NCBI GenBank assembly: GCA_963756365.1
Contig: CAVWNF010000003.1
Span: 1,860,001-1,924,000 of the forward strand
Origin: WHTI01 sp963756365
Lineage (GTDB): Bacteria > Actinomycetota > CADDZG01 > WHSQ01
Direction: 5' to 3'
Length of the DNA stretch: 64,000 nt
Each line of letters begins with the position of its first letter. Position 1 is the first letter of the stretch. The notes under the pieces were generated by a model. The model was not told the origin of the DNA. It did not search any database and worked only from the letters and a program-made list of their open reading frames with translations. A program made the position numbers and the translations under genes. Below are positions 19,325 through 28,420 of the stretch, one piece after another.

Positions 19325-19795
19325 ATGCGCGTGAAGGTCTCAGACATCATGACCGAGGCGGCCCTGACGGACGCACCCAACGACACCCTTGCCGACGCGT
19401 CCGCCAAGATGTGGGCTCAGCAGACCGGATCCCTTCTGGTCATGGATGGCGGCAAGCTCGCCGGGATCGTTACCGAACGCGACCTCCTCAGGTGCGTAGG
19501 AGAGGGAGGCGACCCGTCCCAGGTAAGCCTCAGCGAAGTCATGACGAAAGATCCCGTGACCGTTCCCGCGGACACACCGTTGAAGGATGCCGCGCAGATC
19601 ATGTTCGAGCGTTGGTTCAGACACCTTCCGGTCGTCGATGCCGAGGGGAATGTTGCCGGAGTCATCTCCCTGCGCGATCTTTTGACACTCGTTGCGAAGG
19701 GGATCGAAGAGCCCGAGAAGCTTCAGAGCCTCACGGGACACAGCCTGGTGCGTGACGTTCGGCTCGAGCGGATCGAAGCCGGCGACCTCGACTAG
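19325..19795 (+). CDS. Two-CBS-domain protein
   Basis: 156 residues from ATG 19325, made almost wholly of two CBS motifs: SDIMTEAALTDAPNDTLADASAKM with GSLLVMDGGKLAGIVTERDLL, then SEVMTKDPVTVPADTPLKDAAQIM with HLPVVDAEGNVAGVISLRDLL. A CBS pair (Bateman module) usually binds adenine nucleotides and senses energy state. No fused catalytic domain. Convergent with the HD-GYP gene 6 bases away; divergent from the LLM oxidoreductase. Confidence 0.9.
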   Translation: MRVKVSDIMTEAALTDAPNDTLADASAKMWAQQTGSLLVMDGGKLAGIVTERDLLRCVGEGGDPSQVSLSEVMTKDPVTVPADTPLKDAAQIMFERWFRHLPVVDAEGNVAGVISLRDLLTLVAKGIEEPEKLQSLTGHSLVRDVRLERIEAGDLD

Positions 19796-19801
19796 ACCGC
19801 A

Positions 19802-20913
19802 CTACGGTCGGTAGCTCCAACCCCAGTCCTGTCGCTCGAAGGCAGCGTCGCCCAGTTCTATCTGCAGGGATGCCAGACCCAGTTCGCCGATCGTCGTCTT
19901 CGACTCAACGACCTCCATGAACGCATCCACGGTATCCGGGTCGTAGAGCACGCCCCTGTTTCCCGAGATCTCGTCGATCGCCTCATCGACAGACCTCCCC
20001 GCGCGGAAGACCCTGGATGAGGTGATCGCATCGAAGCTGTCTACGACCCTAACGACGCGAGCGAAACGAGGGATCTCGGTGCCCGAAAGGCCGTATGGAT
20101 AGCCCGACCCGTCATGATTCTCATGGTGATGGAGCACGGCCGAGACGACCTCTGGGTAAAGACGGATGGGCCTGAGGATGCGAGCGCCGATGGCCGGATG
20201 CTCCTTGAGGAGATGCCACTCGTCTTCCGACAAGGATCCAGCCTTCAGTAAGTACGTTGTCGGGGATCCCAACCTTGCCGATGTCGTGCAGCAGTCCCGC
20301 GAGGTAGGCCTCCTCGCGCTTCGATGTAGCCCATGACCGACGCGAGCTTCTGCGCCAGTAGCCCCACCGAGATGGAGTGCCCCTTAACGTACGGGTCCCG
20401 CGCTTCGAGCGTCATCACGAGCGAGTTGATGATCCTCGAGTGCATCCGGTCGCCCTCGGAAGCTAGGCGCAGGCCCTGATGGCTTTCGGAGAAACGGAAC
20501 ATGCACTCGTGTAGAGCATCCAGAAGCGCCTCCTCGACCTCGTGTCGATCCTCACCGAGGAAGGGGCGCACCGCGTGGCGACCGGCTAGAAGGGCTCGCT
20601 GGAGATTGCGCTCGAGGTGCGATCCGCTCTTGGCCCGTCGCAGTACGAGGCCGTCGATCACGGTCTGGACGTCTGCCCAATCGTTGTCGCGGAACGCGCA
20701 GACGAGTGCCGCGATCAGGGCCTGCAGATGCTTCTCAAGATCTGGATCGTCTCGCCGATCGATCGCCGGGACGCTCGCCAGCCATGCCGCCGCGATCTCG
20801 CGGCGATGGTCTTCGAGGATCCGCACGAGAACTTCCGAGGCGTATCCGACGCGCTCAGAGGTAGCGATCACTCTCTTCGGTTCGTCCACCGCGCCACCCC
20901 CACCGGTTGCCAT
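19802..20913 (-). CDS. HD-GYP domain c-di-GMP phosphodiesterase (two frameshifts)
   Basis: About 370 residues. The N-terminal ~170 residues are a helical region without a recognised family, ending at the HD-GYP domain. GHSISVGLLAQKLASVMGY is followed by a shift near 20325; the middle frame reads REEAYLAGLLHDIGKVGIPDNV, giving the HD motif; a second shift near 20250 continues as LLKAGSLSEDEW. The GYP motif HHENHDGSGYPYGLSG and downstream RVVRVVDSFDAIT are intact. Both shifts restore a family-typical sequence, so the gene is likely real. Product hydrolyses cyclic di-GMP (family knowledge). Start ATG 20913 preferred over GTG 20934. 150 bases with no gene lie upstream. Confidence 0.82.
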
Positions 20914-21085
20914 GCAAGGATCCCGTGTCCGCACGAGATCTCAAGGTCCCCAGGCTCCCCTGTAATCACTAGTCTTGCCTTCATCCCCAGCCTTACCTTC
21001 CGGCAAGCCTAGGTCATCGAACGCGCTATGCACGCGAAACCTGCCTAACGCGCATACTTCGCAAGTCGCCCTCGTCGGGGATGGG

Positions 21086-22258
21086 TCAGATCTTGTACTT
21101 CTCGAGGAGTCTCCGGGCGATCACTTGCTTCTGGATCTCGGAGGTCCCCTCCCCGATCAACAGGAACGGAGCATCCCGATAGAGGCGCTCGACCGTGAAC
21201 TCCTTCGAGTAACCGTAGCCACCATGGACCCGCAGAGCCGCGAGGGTGATGTCGTGGCACGCTTCGGAGGCGAACAGCTTGGCCATGCCTGCTTCGAGGT
21301 CGCTGCGCTCGCCAGCATCCTTCTTGGTGGCAGCCTGTAGAAGCATCAACTTGGACGCTTCGAGCTTGGTGGCCATATCCGCTAGGTGCATCTGGATCGC
21401 CTGGTGCTGGCTGATCGGCTTGCCGAACGCTTTGCGTTCCTGCGCGTACTTGATCGCTTCCTCGAACGCCCGGGTCGAGACCCCGACGGCTCGGGCGGCA
21501 ACGTTCACCCGTCCGATCTCGATGCCATCGAGAACCTGTCCGAAGCCCTTGCCCTCTTCCGTTCCGAGCAGTTGGCTCTGGGGGATCCGGAAGTCCGAGA
21601 AGGTCATCTCGGTCGTCTCGACACCCTTGTAGCCCATCTTCTCGATGTTCTTGCCGACGTCGAGCCCGGGCGCCGGTTGGGGCACTCCCGCTTCCTTCTC
21701 GACGATCAACATGCTCATGCCCTTATGGGGCGGATCGGCCTCGGTATCGGTCTTGACCAAAGTCATCACGATCCCGGAGCGAAGGCCGTTCGTGAGCCAC
21801 ATCTTCTGCCCGTTGACGATGTAGTCGTCACCGTCTTTGACGGCCTTGGTGCGGATCGCCTGAACGTCGCTGCCGGCCTCGGGCTCGCTCATCGCGAGAG
21901 CGGCACGGATCTCGCCCGTAGCCATCCTCGGCAGGTAGTTCTGCTTCTGCTCGTCAGTCCCGAACTTGCCGATGAGGTAGTTGCCCATGAAGTGCGTATT
22001 GAGGACCCCGGAGAGGCTCATCCATCCACGCGCTAGCTCGACGACGCACATGGCATAGGTCGTGAGCGACTCGCCAACACCGCCGTACTCCTCGGGGATG
22101 TTGAGACCGAAGAGGCCCATCTCTTTCATCTGCTCGACGATCGCCTCGGGGAACTCGTCCTTGTGCTCCAACTCCTCGGCGACCGGGTAGACCTCTTTCT
22201 CGATGAACGTGCGGACGGTCGAGACGATCTCCTTCTGCATATCGGTCATCTCGTGCAT
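21086..22258 (-). CDS. Acyl-CoA dehydrogenase
   Basis: 390 residues from ATG 22258, which overlaps the stop of the lyase gene (TGATG), so the two are translationally coupled. Family signatures: FGLNIPEEYGGVGESL, ALAMSEPEAGSDVQAIRT, and C-terminal RDAPFLLIGEGTSEIQKQVIARRLL with the base Glu in GEGTSEIQ. FAD enzyme that oxidises the alpha-beta bond of an acyl-CoA. Coupling to a CitE-like lyase points to CoA-ester turnover, possibly branched or dicarboxylic acids (inference). No frameshift. Confidence 0.92.
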   Translation of the reverse strand: MHEMTDMQKEIVSTVRTFIEKEVYPVAEELEHKDEFPEAIVEQMKEMGLFGLNIPEEYGGVGESLTTYAMCVVELARGWMSLSGVLNTHFMGNYLIGKFGTDEQKQNYLPRMATGEIRAALAMSEPEAGSDVQAIRTKAVKDGDDYIVNGQKMWLTNGLRSGIVMTLVKTDTEADPPHKGMSMLIVEKEAGVPQPAPGLDVGKNIEKMGYKGVETTEMTFSDFRIPQSQLLGTEEGKGFGQVLDGIEIGRVNVAARAVGVSTRAFEEAIKYAQERKAFGKPISQHQAIQMHLADMATKLEASKLMLLQAATKKDAGERSDLEAGMAKLFASEACHDITLAALRVHGGYGYSKEFTVERLYRDAPFLLIGEGTSEIQKQVIARRLLEKYKI

Positions 22259-23208
22259 CACGCCTGCTCCCATTCCTTCTTGAAGTCGGCGTAGTGCTTC
22301 TGCTGGGTCCGCCCTGCCGCCCGGCCGCGCTCGGCGAACTGGATCGCCATCTTGCGCGATGCCTCGTCGATCATCTCTTTGCCGAACATCACCGCTCCGG
22401 TCTTGTCGACCTCGGTGGCTTCCTTGTAGGCCTCGAGGAGCGACTCGGCCTTGTCGTACTCCTCCTGGGTCGGCGTGAAGACATCGTTGAGAACGTCGAC
22501 CTGGCCCGGGTGCAGCGCCCACTTCCCGTCGTAGCCGAGAGCCCGGGCGCGCATCGCCATCTCGCGGAAGCCGTCGAGGTCTTTGATCAGGAGATACGGA
22601 CCGTCGATCGCCTGGAGGCCGGCATCGCGCGCCGCTACCAGGATCGTTTCGAGCACCCAGTGGAAGTGATCGCCCGGGTAGCCCGGCATCGGCAGCCCTG
22701 CCGTAACGGTGGGGAGGCCGAGGGACGCAGACATGTCCGCCGGTCCGAAGATCAGGGTTTCGGCTCGGTCCGAGGCGTGGGCGATCTCGTGGATGTTCTT
22801 CAGGCCCGTGGCCGTCTCGATCTGGATCTCGAGACCGATCTGCTTGTCGAGACCAAGCTTCGTCTCGATCATCCGCAGCATGTGATCGACGAACATGACC
22901 TCGTGCGCGTACTGGGTCTTTGGGATCATGAGGCAGTCGATGTGCTCGTGCGCCCCCTCGATGACCGTCCGGATGTCATCCGCTGCCCACTGCGTGTCGA
23001 TCGAGTTGATGCGAACCACCACGGTCTTGCCAGACCAATCACCGTTCTTGAGAGCATCGACCACATTGCCGCGAGCTTCTTCCTTGGCGAGTGGCGCGAC
23101 GGAGTCCTCAAGATCCATGAAGATCTGGTCGGCGGGGAGTCCCGGGGCCTTGCCGAGCATCTTGGGGCTCGAACCGGGGACGGACAGGCAGGAACGACGT
23201 GCTCTCAT
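22258..23208 (-). CDS. HpcH/HpaI-type CoA ester lyase (CitE-like)
   Basis: 316 residues. SCLSVPGSSPKML, IFMDLEDSVAPLAKEEAR with metal ligand Glu/Asp, VVVRINS, IGLEIQIETATGLKN with second Glu, FGPADMSASLG, and HPGQVDVLND match the CitE / beta-methylmalyl-CoA lyase group, which cleave or form C-C bonds of acyl-CoAs. Likely candidates are malyl-, methylmalyl- or citramalyl-CoA lyase; the true substrate cannot be read. Forms an operon with the acyl-CoA dehydrogenase. Confidence 0.88.
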   Translation of the reverse strand: MRARRSCLSVPGSSPKMLGKAPGLPADQIFMDLEDSVAPLAKEEARGNVVDALKNGDWSGKTVVVRINSIDTQWAADDIRTVIEGAHEHIDCLMIPKTQYAHEVMFVDHMLRMIETKLGLDKQIGLEIQIETATGLKNIHEIAHASDRAETLIFGPADMSASLGLPTVTAGLPMPGYPGDHFHWVLETILVAARDAGLQAIDGPYLLIKDLDGFREMAMRARALGYDGKWALHPGQVDVLNDVFTPTQEEYDKAESLLEAYKEATEVDKTGAVMFGKEMIDEASRKMAIQFAERGRAAGRTQQKHYADFKKEWEQA

Positions 23209-23231
23209 CTCAACTCTCCTCGTTCGGGGTC

Positions 23232-24821
23232 CTACTCGACGTAGCCGAGACCGCGGAGATGCTCCTCGATCTCTCCTTCTTCATCTGAGCTGAGTCCGCT
23301 GTCCTCGCTCGCACCCGCGGCCGCAGCAGCACCCTCATCGATCGTGAGCTCGAAGCCCTCACCAAGGAGGGTCTTCAGGACCTTGCCGTCACGTGGGATG
23401 GCGGAAGAGACGCCAAGGGCAGCCATCGCGGTCGGGCCTAGATCGATAAGAGATGCGGTCTCGGTCAGAGGACCCGCAGTGATCCCGGGGCCCGTAGCGA
23501 CGAGAACACCTTCGAGGCGATGGTCGCCCGAGAGCCAGTCAGCCTCTTCGACCATCGTGCGGGCATGTGTCAACGAGTACATGGGTGCCGGTACGAGAAG
23601 GAGGTCAGGGGCGGTATCGAGGAACTCGCCAGAGAGCACTTCCTCTTTCTCGTAGATCTTTCCGATCGGATTCGTTCCCGTCACCGGGTCGCGGAACCCT
23701 TCGAGCGCTGCCTTGACCTCGGCGCGGACCTTCTCGTAGTCGCCCGGTTCGACGATCCCGTTCGGTTCACGGCCCTTGAGGTTGACCGACACGCCCTCGC
23801 CGGTGGAGACCACGCTGGTGTAGACCTTCGTGTTCGCCCAGTCGATCGGTGAAGCTGGGATCGAGATCTTGCCGTGCAGCTTGAAGATGTCGTAGAGCCT
23901 GCGGGCGATACGCCGCCCCGGCCCCCACCTGATCAGATCGAAAGCGAACGACCCCTTGCCGAACTCGAGATAGCCGAGGTGCTTCAGGACCCGGTCCATG
24001 GTCACGCACCGGGTGCACGCCTGGTGGCCGTGGTCCGACATGAACATGACAAGGTCGTCGTCGGTGGTGCGCTTCAGTAGTTCCGCAAGGCCGTCGTCGA
24101 GCATCTTGTAGATGCCTCGGATGTTGGCCGCGGTCTGCGTCTTGCTCTTCTCTGGATACTCGGGATGCTCCGGGTGGATGTATTCCATCAAGCAGTGCTG
24201 GATCCGATCGGTCGAGACGTAGACCAGCACGCCAAAGTCCCATTCGGTGGTGTCGAGCAGATACTCGAAGGTCTTCTGGCGCTTAGCCGTTATCTGCCGA
24301 CACTCCTCAACGAACGCATCCGGACGGTTCCTGTACGTCGTCCACGACATCCCGTTGATCGGGAAGGGAGCCTTCTCGTCGAGCTCGGTCTGGAGTTCCG
24401 TGGGATGTGTGTAGGAGCGGCTCGCCGGGAGCACTCCCCCGCCGATGACCTTTCCCTTGATATCTGGAGTGGGGAAGGTAAGCGGGATGTTGAGGGCGAG
24501 GCTCGTCTTGCCGTGGCGCGAGAAGTCCTCAAAGATGGTCGGCGCCTTGATCGAGCGATAGGTTACCGGCAGGCGCTTCGAGACCCCTGGCTTGTGCTCG
24601 AGGATGTCGAAGACGCCGTGACCTGCAGGGTTCAGGCCGGTCATGAACGAGGGCCATGCACACCACGAATGCGAGGGGATGGAAGAGAGGCAGTCGCCGT
24701 AGGCGCCGCGCTCTATCAGCCCGGCCAGGTTGGGCAACTCACCTGCGTCGAGCATGGGACGGAGGATCTTCCAATCCACGCCGTCCCAACCGATTACGAG
24801 GACTCTCTTGGGCTGTGACAC
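23232..24821 (-). CDS. Alkaline-phosphatase superfamily phosphodiesterase/nucleotide pyrophosphatase
   Basis: 529 residues from GTG 24821; upstream in-frame residues lack conservation. Type-I phosphodiesterase pattern: VLVIGWDGVDWKIL with metal Asp, catalytic Ser/Thr in SSIPSHSWCAWPSFMTGLNPAGHG, VYVSTDRIQHCL with Asp/His, MFMSDHGHQ and SGDHRLEGVLVATG. No signal peptide, so probably cytoplasmic. Acidic C-terminal tail. Family cleaves phosphodiester or phosphonate bonds. 23 bases upstream of the lyase, same direction; divergent from the DUF2207 gene, 22 bases apart. Confidence 0.87.
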   Translation of the reverse strand: MSQPKRVLVIGWDGVDWKILRPMLDAGELPNLAGLIERGAYGDCLSSIPSHSWCAWPSFMTGLNPAGHGVFDILEHKPGVSKRLPVTYRSIKAPTIFEDFSRHGKTSLALNIPLTFPTPDIKGKVIGGGVLPASRSYTHPTELQTELDEKAPFPINGMSWTTYRNRPDAFVEECRQITAKRQKTFEYLLDTTEWDFGVLVYVSTDRIQHCLMEYIHPEHPEYPEKSKTQTAANIRGIYKMLDDGLAELLKRTTDDDLVMFMSDHGHQACTRCVTMDRVLKHLGYLEFGKGSFAFDLIRWGPGRRIARRLYDIFKLHGKISIPASPIDWANTKVYTSVVSTGEGVSVNLKGREPNGIVEPGDYEKVRAEVKAALEGFRDPVTGTNPIGKIYEKEEVLSGEFLDTAPDLLLVPAPMYSLTHARTMVEEADWLSGDHRLEGVLVATGPGITAGPLTETASLIDLGPTAMAALGVSSAIPRDGKVLKTLLGEGFELTIDEGAAAAAGASEDSGLSSDEEGEIEEHLRGLGYVE

Positions 24822-24843
24822 GGAATGGGAGGTTAGCAGGCGG

Positions 24844-26772
24844 ATGCGGAAGGGCTTTGCAGCGATAGCGGTATCGGTACTGGTCATCCTCGTGTTGGCC
24901 CCCGCCGCTCTGGCGAAGAGTTTCACCCTCCCGACCGCCAACGTCGAGATCGTCGTCAACAAGGACGGCTCTGTCACGGTGACCGAGCACATCACTTACG
25001 CATTCTCGGGGAGCTTCACGGGGGGATACCGAGAGATCCCTCTCGAAACGGGTGGCTTCCTGAAGGACATCGCCGTTTCGGAAGGAGAACGCCCTTATCG
25101 TCCGGGAGCGTCGGCTGAGTTGGGGAGTTCGGGCGCCGAAGATACGTTCGGGGTCGCGTCGATCCCGGGTGGGGTGCGGATCGTGTGGCACTACGGGGCC
25201 TCGAACGAGATGCGCACGTTCGACGTCTCGTACACCCTGGTCGATTTCCTGACGGTTTACGACGACGTCGCCGATCTCAACCTGAAGGTCTGGGGGGACG
25301 AATGGCAGACGACGCTAGGAGCACTTACCGCCCGCGCCACCCTTCCTGCCGCAGCGCCCGGCGAGGTTCGCGTCTGGGGCCATTCGCGCCTCCTCGACGT
25401 GGGCGGCGAGACCTCCCTCCTGGAAGACGGATCCGGTGCACGGCTCAGCGCCTCGGAGGTCGCTGCTGGCAACTGGGTCGAGATGAGGCTCGTGTTCCCA
25501 ACCGCACTGCTCAAGAACACATCGGGGGCCGATCGCGTGTCCGGCGACGGCCTCCAGGCGATCCTCGACGAAGAGGCTGTTTACGCGGGGGTCCAGCAAG
25601 CGAACGCAGAGAAGGAGAAGCGGGATCAGGAGCGACTGCAGAACCTGCTGAACAACCTCCCGTTGATCATCCTCCTCACCCTGGCGCTCGCGATCGGTCC
25701 TGCCGCGGCAACCGCCTACCTCATCTATCGCCGCCACGGTAAGGAGCCGGACGTCGGGATCGTTCCGGAGCACATCTTCGAGCCTCCCGGCGACGAGGCA
25801 CCCGCTCTCGTCGCCGCATTGATAGCGCCAAGAAGCAACACGGTGACAGGTGATGCATTCACCGCAACCCTCTTCGATCTGATCAGGCGCAAGCACATCG
25901 ACGCGATGTCGACCCTCACCCAGAAGAAGACGTGGGGAGGGCTACGGACCGAAGATGTGAGCGATCTGGTCCTCACGCTCAAGGACGGTGGCAAGGGAGA
26001 GATGACGCCGTTCGAGAAGAAGGTCTACGACGCCGTCCTTCATGCCTCCGGAGGGGAGCCCCAGTTCCCCCTGACCCAGATGCACGAGAAGATCAAGAAG
26101 GATCCCACCCACTACTCAAAGGTATTCACCAGCTTCAAGAAGAAGGTTGGCGCCAGCGTGCGCAAGCTCGGCTGGTGGATCTCGGAAGGTGCGAGCACGG
26201 CGATCCTCGCCACGGTCCTTGCGTGGGTGGCAACCATCGGGTTCGGCGTTCTCGCAGCGGTCGTGTTCGACAACGCTCCCGGGATCCCGTGGGACACGGT
26301 GCTCTTCGCGGCGCTAGCGGTGATGGCGGGTGGCAACGCGGTCCTGCTGACCGGCTTCGCCATCTATCGCAAAGGGTGGGAGAAGCGTTCACAAGAAGGC
26401 GCCGAGAAAGCTGCCAAGTGGTCCGCGTTCAAGCGTTTCCTCACCGACTTCGCTGGGATGCAGGAGGCAACTCCCGGGTCGGTCGAGGTCTGGGAGCAGT
26501 ACCTCTGCTACGGGATCGCGTTCGGAGTTGCAGAGCGAGTGCTCGCCGCCGCCCAGCTTCACGCTCCACCGGAGCTCGCGGAAGCGAGCAACGTCTACTG
26601 GATCGACAGCAGCGGTCACATGGGGTCGGGTGGATCTCTGTTCGCGATCACCAACCTCGGCTCCGCGATCCAATCTGCATCTCCGCCGTCTTCCACCTCG
26701 TCAGGCGGAGGTGGTGGTTTCTCAGGTGGCGGTGGGGGTGGTGGCGGTGGGGGTGGCGGCGGGGCCTGGTAG
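24844..26772 (+). CDS. DUF2207 membrane protein with Gly-rich tail
   Basis: 642 residues from ATG 24844 with GGGAGG upstream. Signal peptide (FAAIAVSVLVILVLAPAALA), DUF2207 beta domain (VEIVVNKDGSVTVTEHITYAFSGSFTGGYREIPL as separate blocks), a membrane helix near 280, cytosolic domain and two further helices near 460-500. C-terminus is SGGGGGFS followed by a long glycine run and W, typical of the family. Function unknown; envelope location likely. Convergent with the PucR gene, their stops lie in TAGGCCTA. Confidence 0.87.
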   Translation: MRKGFAAIAVSVLVILVLAPAALAKSFTLPTANVEIVVNKDGSVTVTEHITYAFSGSFTGGYREIPLETGGFLKDIAVSEGERPYRPGASAELGSSGAEDTFGVASIPGGVRIVWHYGASNEMRTFDVSYTLVDFLTVYDDVADLNLKVWGDEWQTTLGALTARATLPAAAPGEVRVWGHSRLLDVGGETSLLEDGSGARLSASEVAAGNWVEMRLVFPTALLKNTSGADRVSGDGLQAILDEEAVYAGVQQANAEKEKRDQERLQNLLNNLPLIILLTLALAIGPAAATAYLIYRRHGKEPDVGIVPEHIFEPPGDEAPALVAALIAPRSNTVTGDAFTATLFDLIRRKHIDAMSTLTQKKTWGGLRTEDVSDLVLTLKDGGKGEMTPFEKKVYDAVLHASGGEPQFPLTQMHEKIKKDPTHYSKVFTSFKKKVGASVRKLGWWISEGASTAILATVLAWVATIGFGVLAAVVFDNAPGIPWDTVLFAALAVMAGGNAVLLTGFAIYRKGWEKRSQEGAEKAAKWSAFKRFLTDFAGMQEATPGSVEVWEQYLCYGIAFGVAERVLAAAQLHAPPELAEASNVYWIDSSGHMGSGGSLFAITNLGSAIQSASPPSSTSSGGGGGFSGGGGGGGGGGGGGAW

Positions 26773-26774
26773 GC

Positions 26775-28010
26775 CTACGTCTGCGGAACGTCGCGCGGGG
26801 CGACCGAGAGCCGGTACGCCCTCAGCGCCAGTTGCAGGCGCAGCTTGTCCTCCGGATCTCTAAGCGACCACCCGGTTAGGCGTTCGATCTGCTTCAGGCG
26901 ATAGCTGACGGTGTGCGGATGAGCGAAGAGTGCCTCGCCCGCGAGCTTCACGCTGCCATCCGAGTCGAAATAGGCCTCGATGGTCTTGATCAGCTCTCCC
27001 TTGCGGCGCTCGTCGTACTCGATCAACGGCCCGAGAGATTGCTCGACGAACCTTGAAACGAGGGTCGGATCGCTCCTGAGGAAGTGATAGAGGAGGAGGT
27101 CGTCGAAGTGGAAGATCGGCCCTTCCATCCCGAGCGCGAGTCCCACCTCAAGCGCCTCTCTCGCCTCGATGTAGGCGCGGCGGATGCCTTCGAGCCCCAG
27201 CTCCGGTCCCCCCATGCCGAACCGCCACCCGATCCCCAGTTCCGAGACGAGCTTCTCGCCCACGGTTCCATGATCGGCGAGCTTGTCCGAGGGCAGCAGC
27301 GCGATCGAGTGCTCACCCTTCTGCAAGACGATCGCGTCCGGAGCTGCATCCGCGGACGCTCCTGCCGCCGCAGCCGACACCAGCGACTCGTTGCGCCCAT
27401 CCCGATCGGGGCCGAACCCGACCAGCGCGATGTAGGTGAGCGACAGGTCATATCCGAACGTGTGAGCGCGCTGGAGGATGTCTTCAGGCGAAGCGTCCGT
27501 CCCGTAGAGCAGATCGGCGAGGAACTCGCGCCGCGCTCCTTCCTGCTCGCGCACGATCGATCGCTGGGCCCGCGCATACGCCTCGGCAACGGTGGTGGAG
27601 ATCTGATCTGTGTACCGGAAGATCGCTTCCGCGAGTTCGATCGCAGCTTCCAAAGCGTTCCCCTCGAACCGCCGGGTCTCCTCGGCTAGGACATCCCAGC
27701 AGATACGCGCCACGGTTCGATAGGCAGACAGGACGTCGTCAAGCGGGATGCCCGTCTCGGCCCGACGCGCTCCTACCCTCTCGATGGGGAGGAGCTCATC
27801 GGTGCGAACCTCTCGCTCCTCGGTCAGAACCACGGCGAGGATCGCAACATTGTTGCGCACCGCGTCCTTGACCTCCTCCATGAGAAGTTCGCCACCGCGA
27901 CCGTACGAAGGCACGGTCTCCGAGATCTGCTCGGCACATCGCTCAACGACCTCATCCATCCGTTCCAGGAACCTGTCGATGATCGGTCGGACGCCCTCTG
28001 TGCCGGTCAT
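26775..28010 (-). CDS. PucR-type transcriptional regulator
   Basis: 411 residues. Helical N-terminal region, GGDEF-like middle and a C-terminal PucR HTH domain: AYFDSDGSVKLAGEALFAHPHTVSYRLKQIERLTGWSLRDPEDKLRLQLALRA across motifs, where HPHTVSYRLKQIE is the recognition helix. Regulators of this class control purine, amino-acid or other catabolic genes. It overlaps the DUF302 gene by ATGA (28007-28010), so is cotranscribed with it. Its target is not evident; the formiminotransferase gene is divergent nearby. Confidence 0.88.
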   Translation of the reverse strand: MTGTEGVRPIIDRFLERMDEVVERCAEQISETVPSYGRGGELLMEEVKDAVRNNVAILAVVLTEEREVRTDELLPIERVGARRAETGIPLDDVLSAYRTVARICWDVLAEETRRFEGNALEAAIELAEAIFRYTDQISTTVAEAYARAQRSIVREQEGARREFLADLLYGTDASPEDILQRAHTFGYDLSLTYIALVGFGPDRDGRNESLVSAAAAGASADAAPDAIVLQKGEHSIALLPSDKLADHGTVGEKLVSELGIGWRFGMGGPELGLEGIRRAYIEAREALEVGLALGMEGPIFHFDDLLLYHFLRSDPTLVSRFVEQSLGPLIEYDERRKGELIKTIEAYFDSDGSVKLAGEALFAHPHTVSYRLKQIERLTGWSLRDPEDKLRLQLALRAYRLSVAPRDVPQT

Positions 28011-28399
28011 GATGGGGCCGAGATCTTCTCGAACGCGCGTCCGAGCGCTGCGAGCGCACTCTCCGCCATCGCCTCGGCGACTCCAGCCCCCTCTTCCGCC
28101 ATGGCCTCAACGGGATCGAGCGCAGCCACGAAAGCCGAGGTCCCGCTCTCTTGGACGACCACGTTGCAGGGGAGGTGAGCCGCAACCTGAACCTCTGGGC
28201 CCATCTGCTGGATGTCAGGTGAGCTCCACGCACCCATGAACAGGTACTGGCGCTCATCGCCCGCCTCCTCACCGAGCATCCCCCCGACGTGCATCTCGGT
28301 AAGGATCGAGAACCCCTCCGCCTTCAAGGCAAGTCGGGCGCGTATCACGGCCTCGTCATAGCCTTCTGGGACGTCGACGGTGTAGCCGTACTCGGTCAT
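28007..28399 (-). CDS. DUF302 family protein
   Basis: 130 residues of one DUF302 domain: YGYTVDVPEGYDEAVIRARLALKAEGFSILTEMHV opening and a central GAWSSPDIQQM ... LPCNVVVQE block, with Cys in LPCN. Family function is unresolved. First gene of a two-gene unit with the PucR regulator. Starts 21 bases from the divergent formiminotransferase ATG. Confidence 0.85.
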   Translation of the reverse strand: MTEYGYTVDVPEGYDEAVIRARLALKAEGFSILTEMHVGGMLGEEAGDERQYLFMGAWSSPDIQQMGPEVQVAAHLPCNVVVQESGTSAFVAALDPVEAMAEEGAGVAEAMAESALAALGRAFEKISAPS

Positions 28400-28420
28400 C
28401 TCCCATACGGTAACGCCTCG

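Noticed and set aside
20245..20345. Programmed frameshift in HD-GYP gene
   Set aside because: No slippery heptamer or pseudoknot seen; similar shifts occur in many unrelated genes, so error is more likely.
20935..21085. Cyclic-di-GMP riboswitch upstream of HD-GYP gene
   Set aside because: Conserved GEMM motifs are missing in the 150-base gap; only short inverted repeats.
21086..22522. N-terminal extension of the acyl-CoA dehydrogenase to 22522
   Set aside because: The extension overlaps the CitE-like coding region in another frame; the TGATG junction at 22258 marks the true start.
22294..23244. 316-codon plus-strand open frame
   Set aside because: Exact shadow of the CitE-like lyase gene, no recognisable protein.
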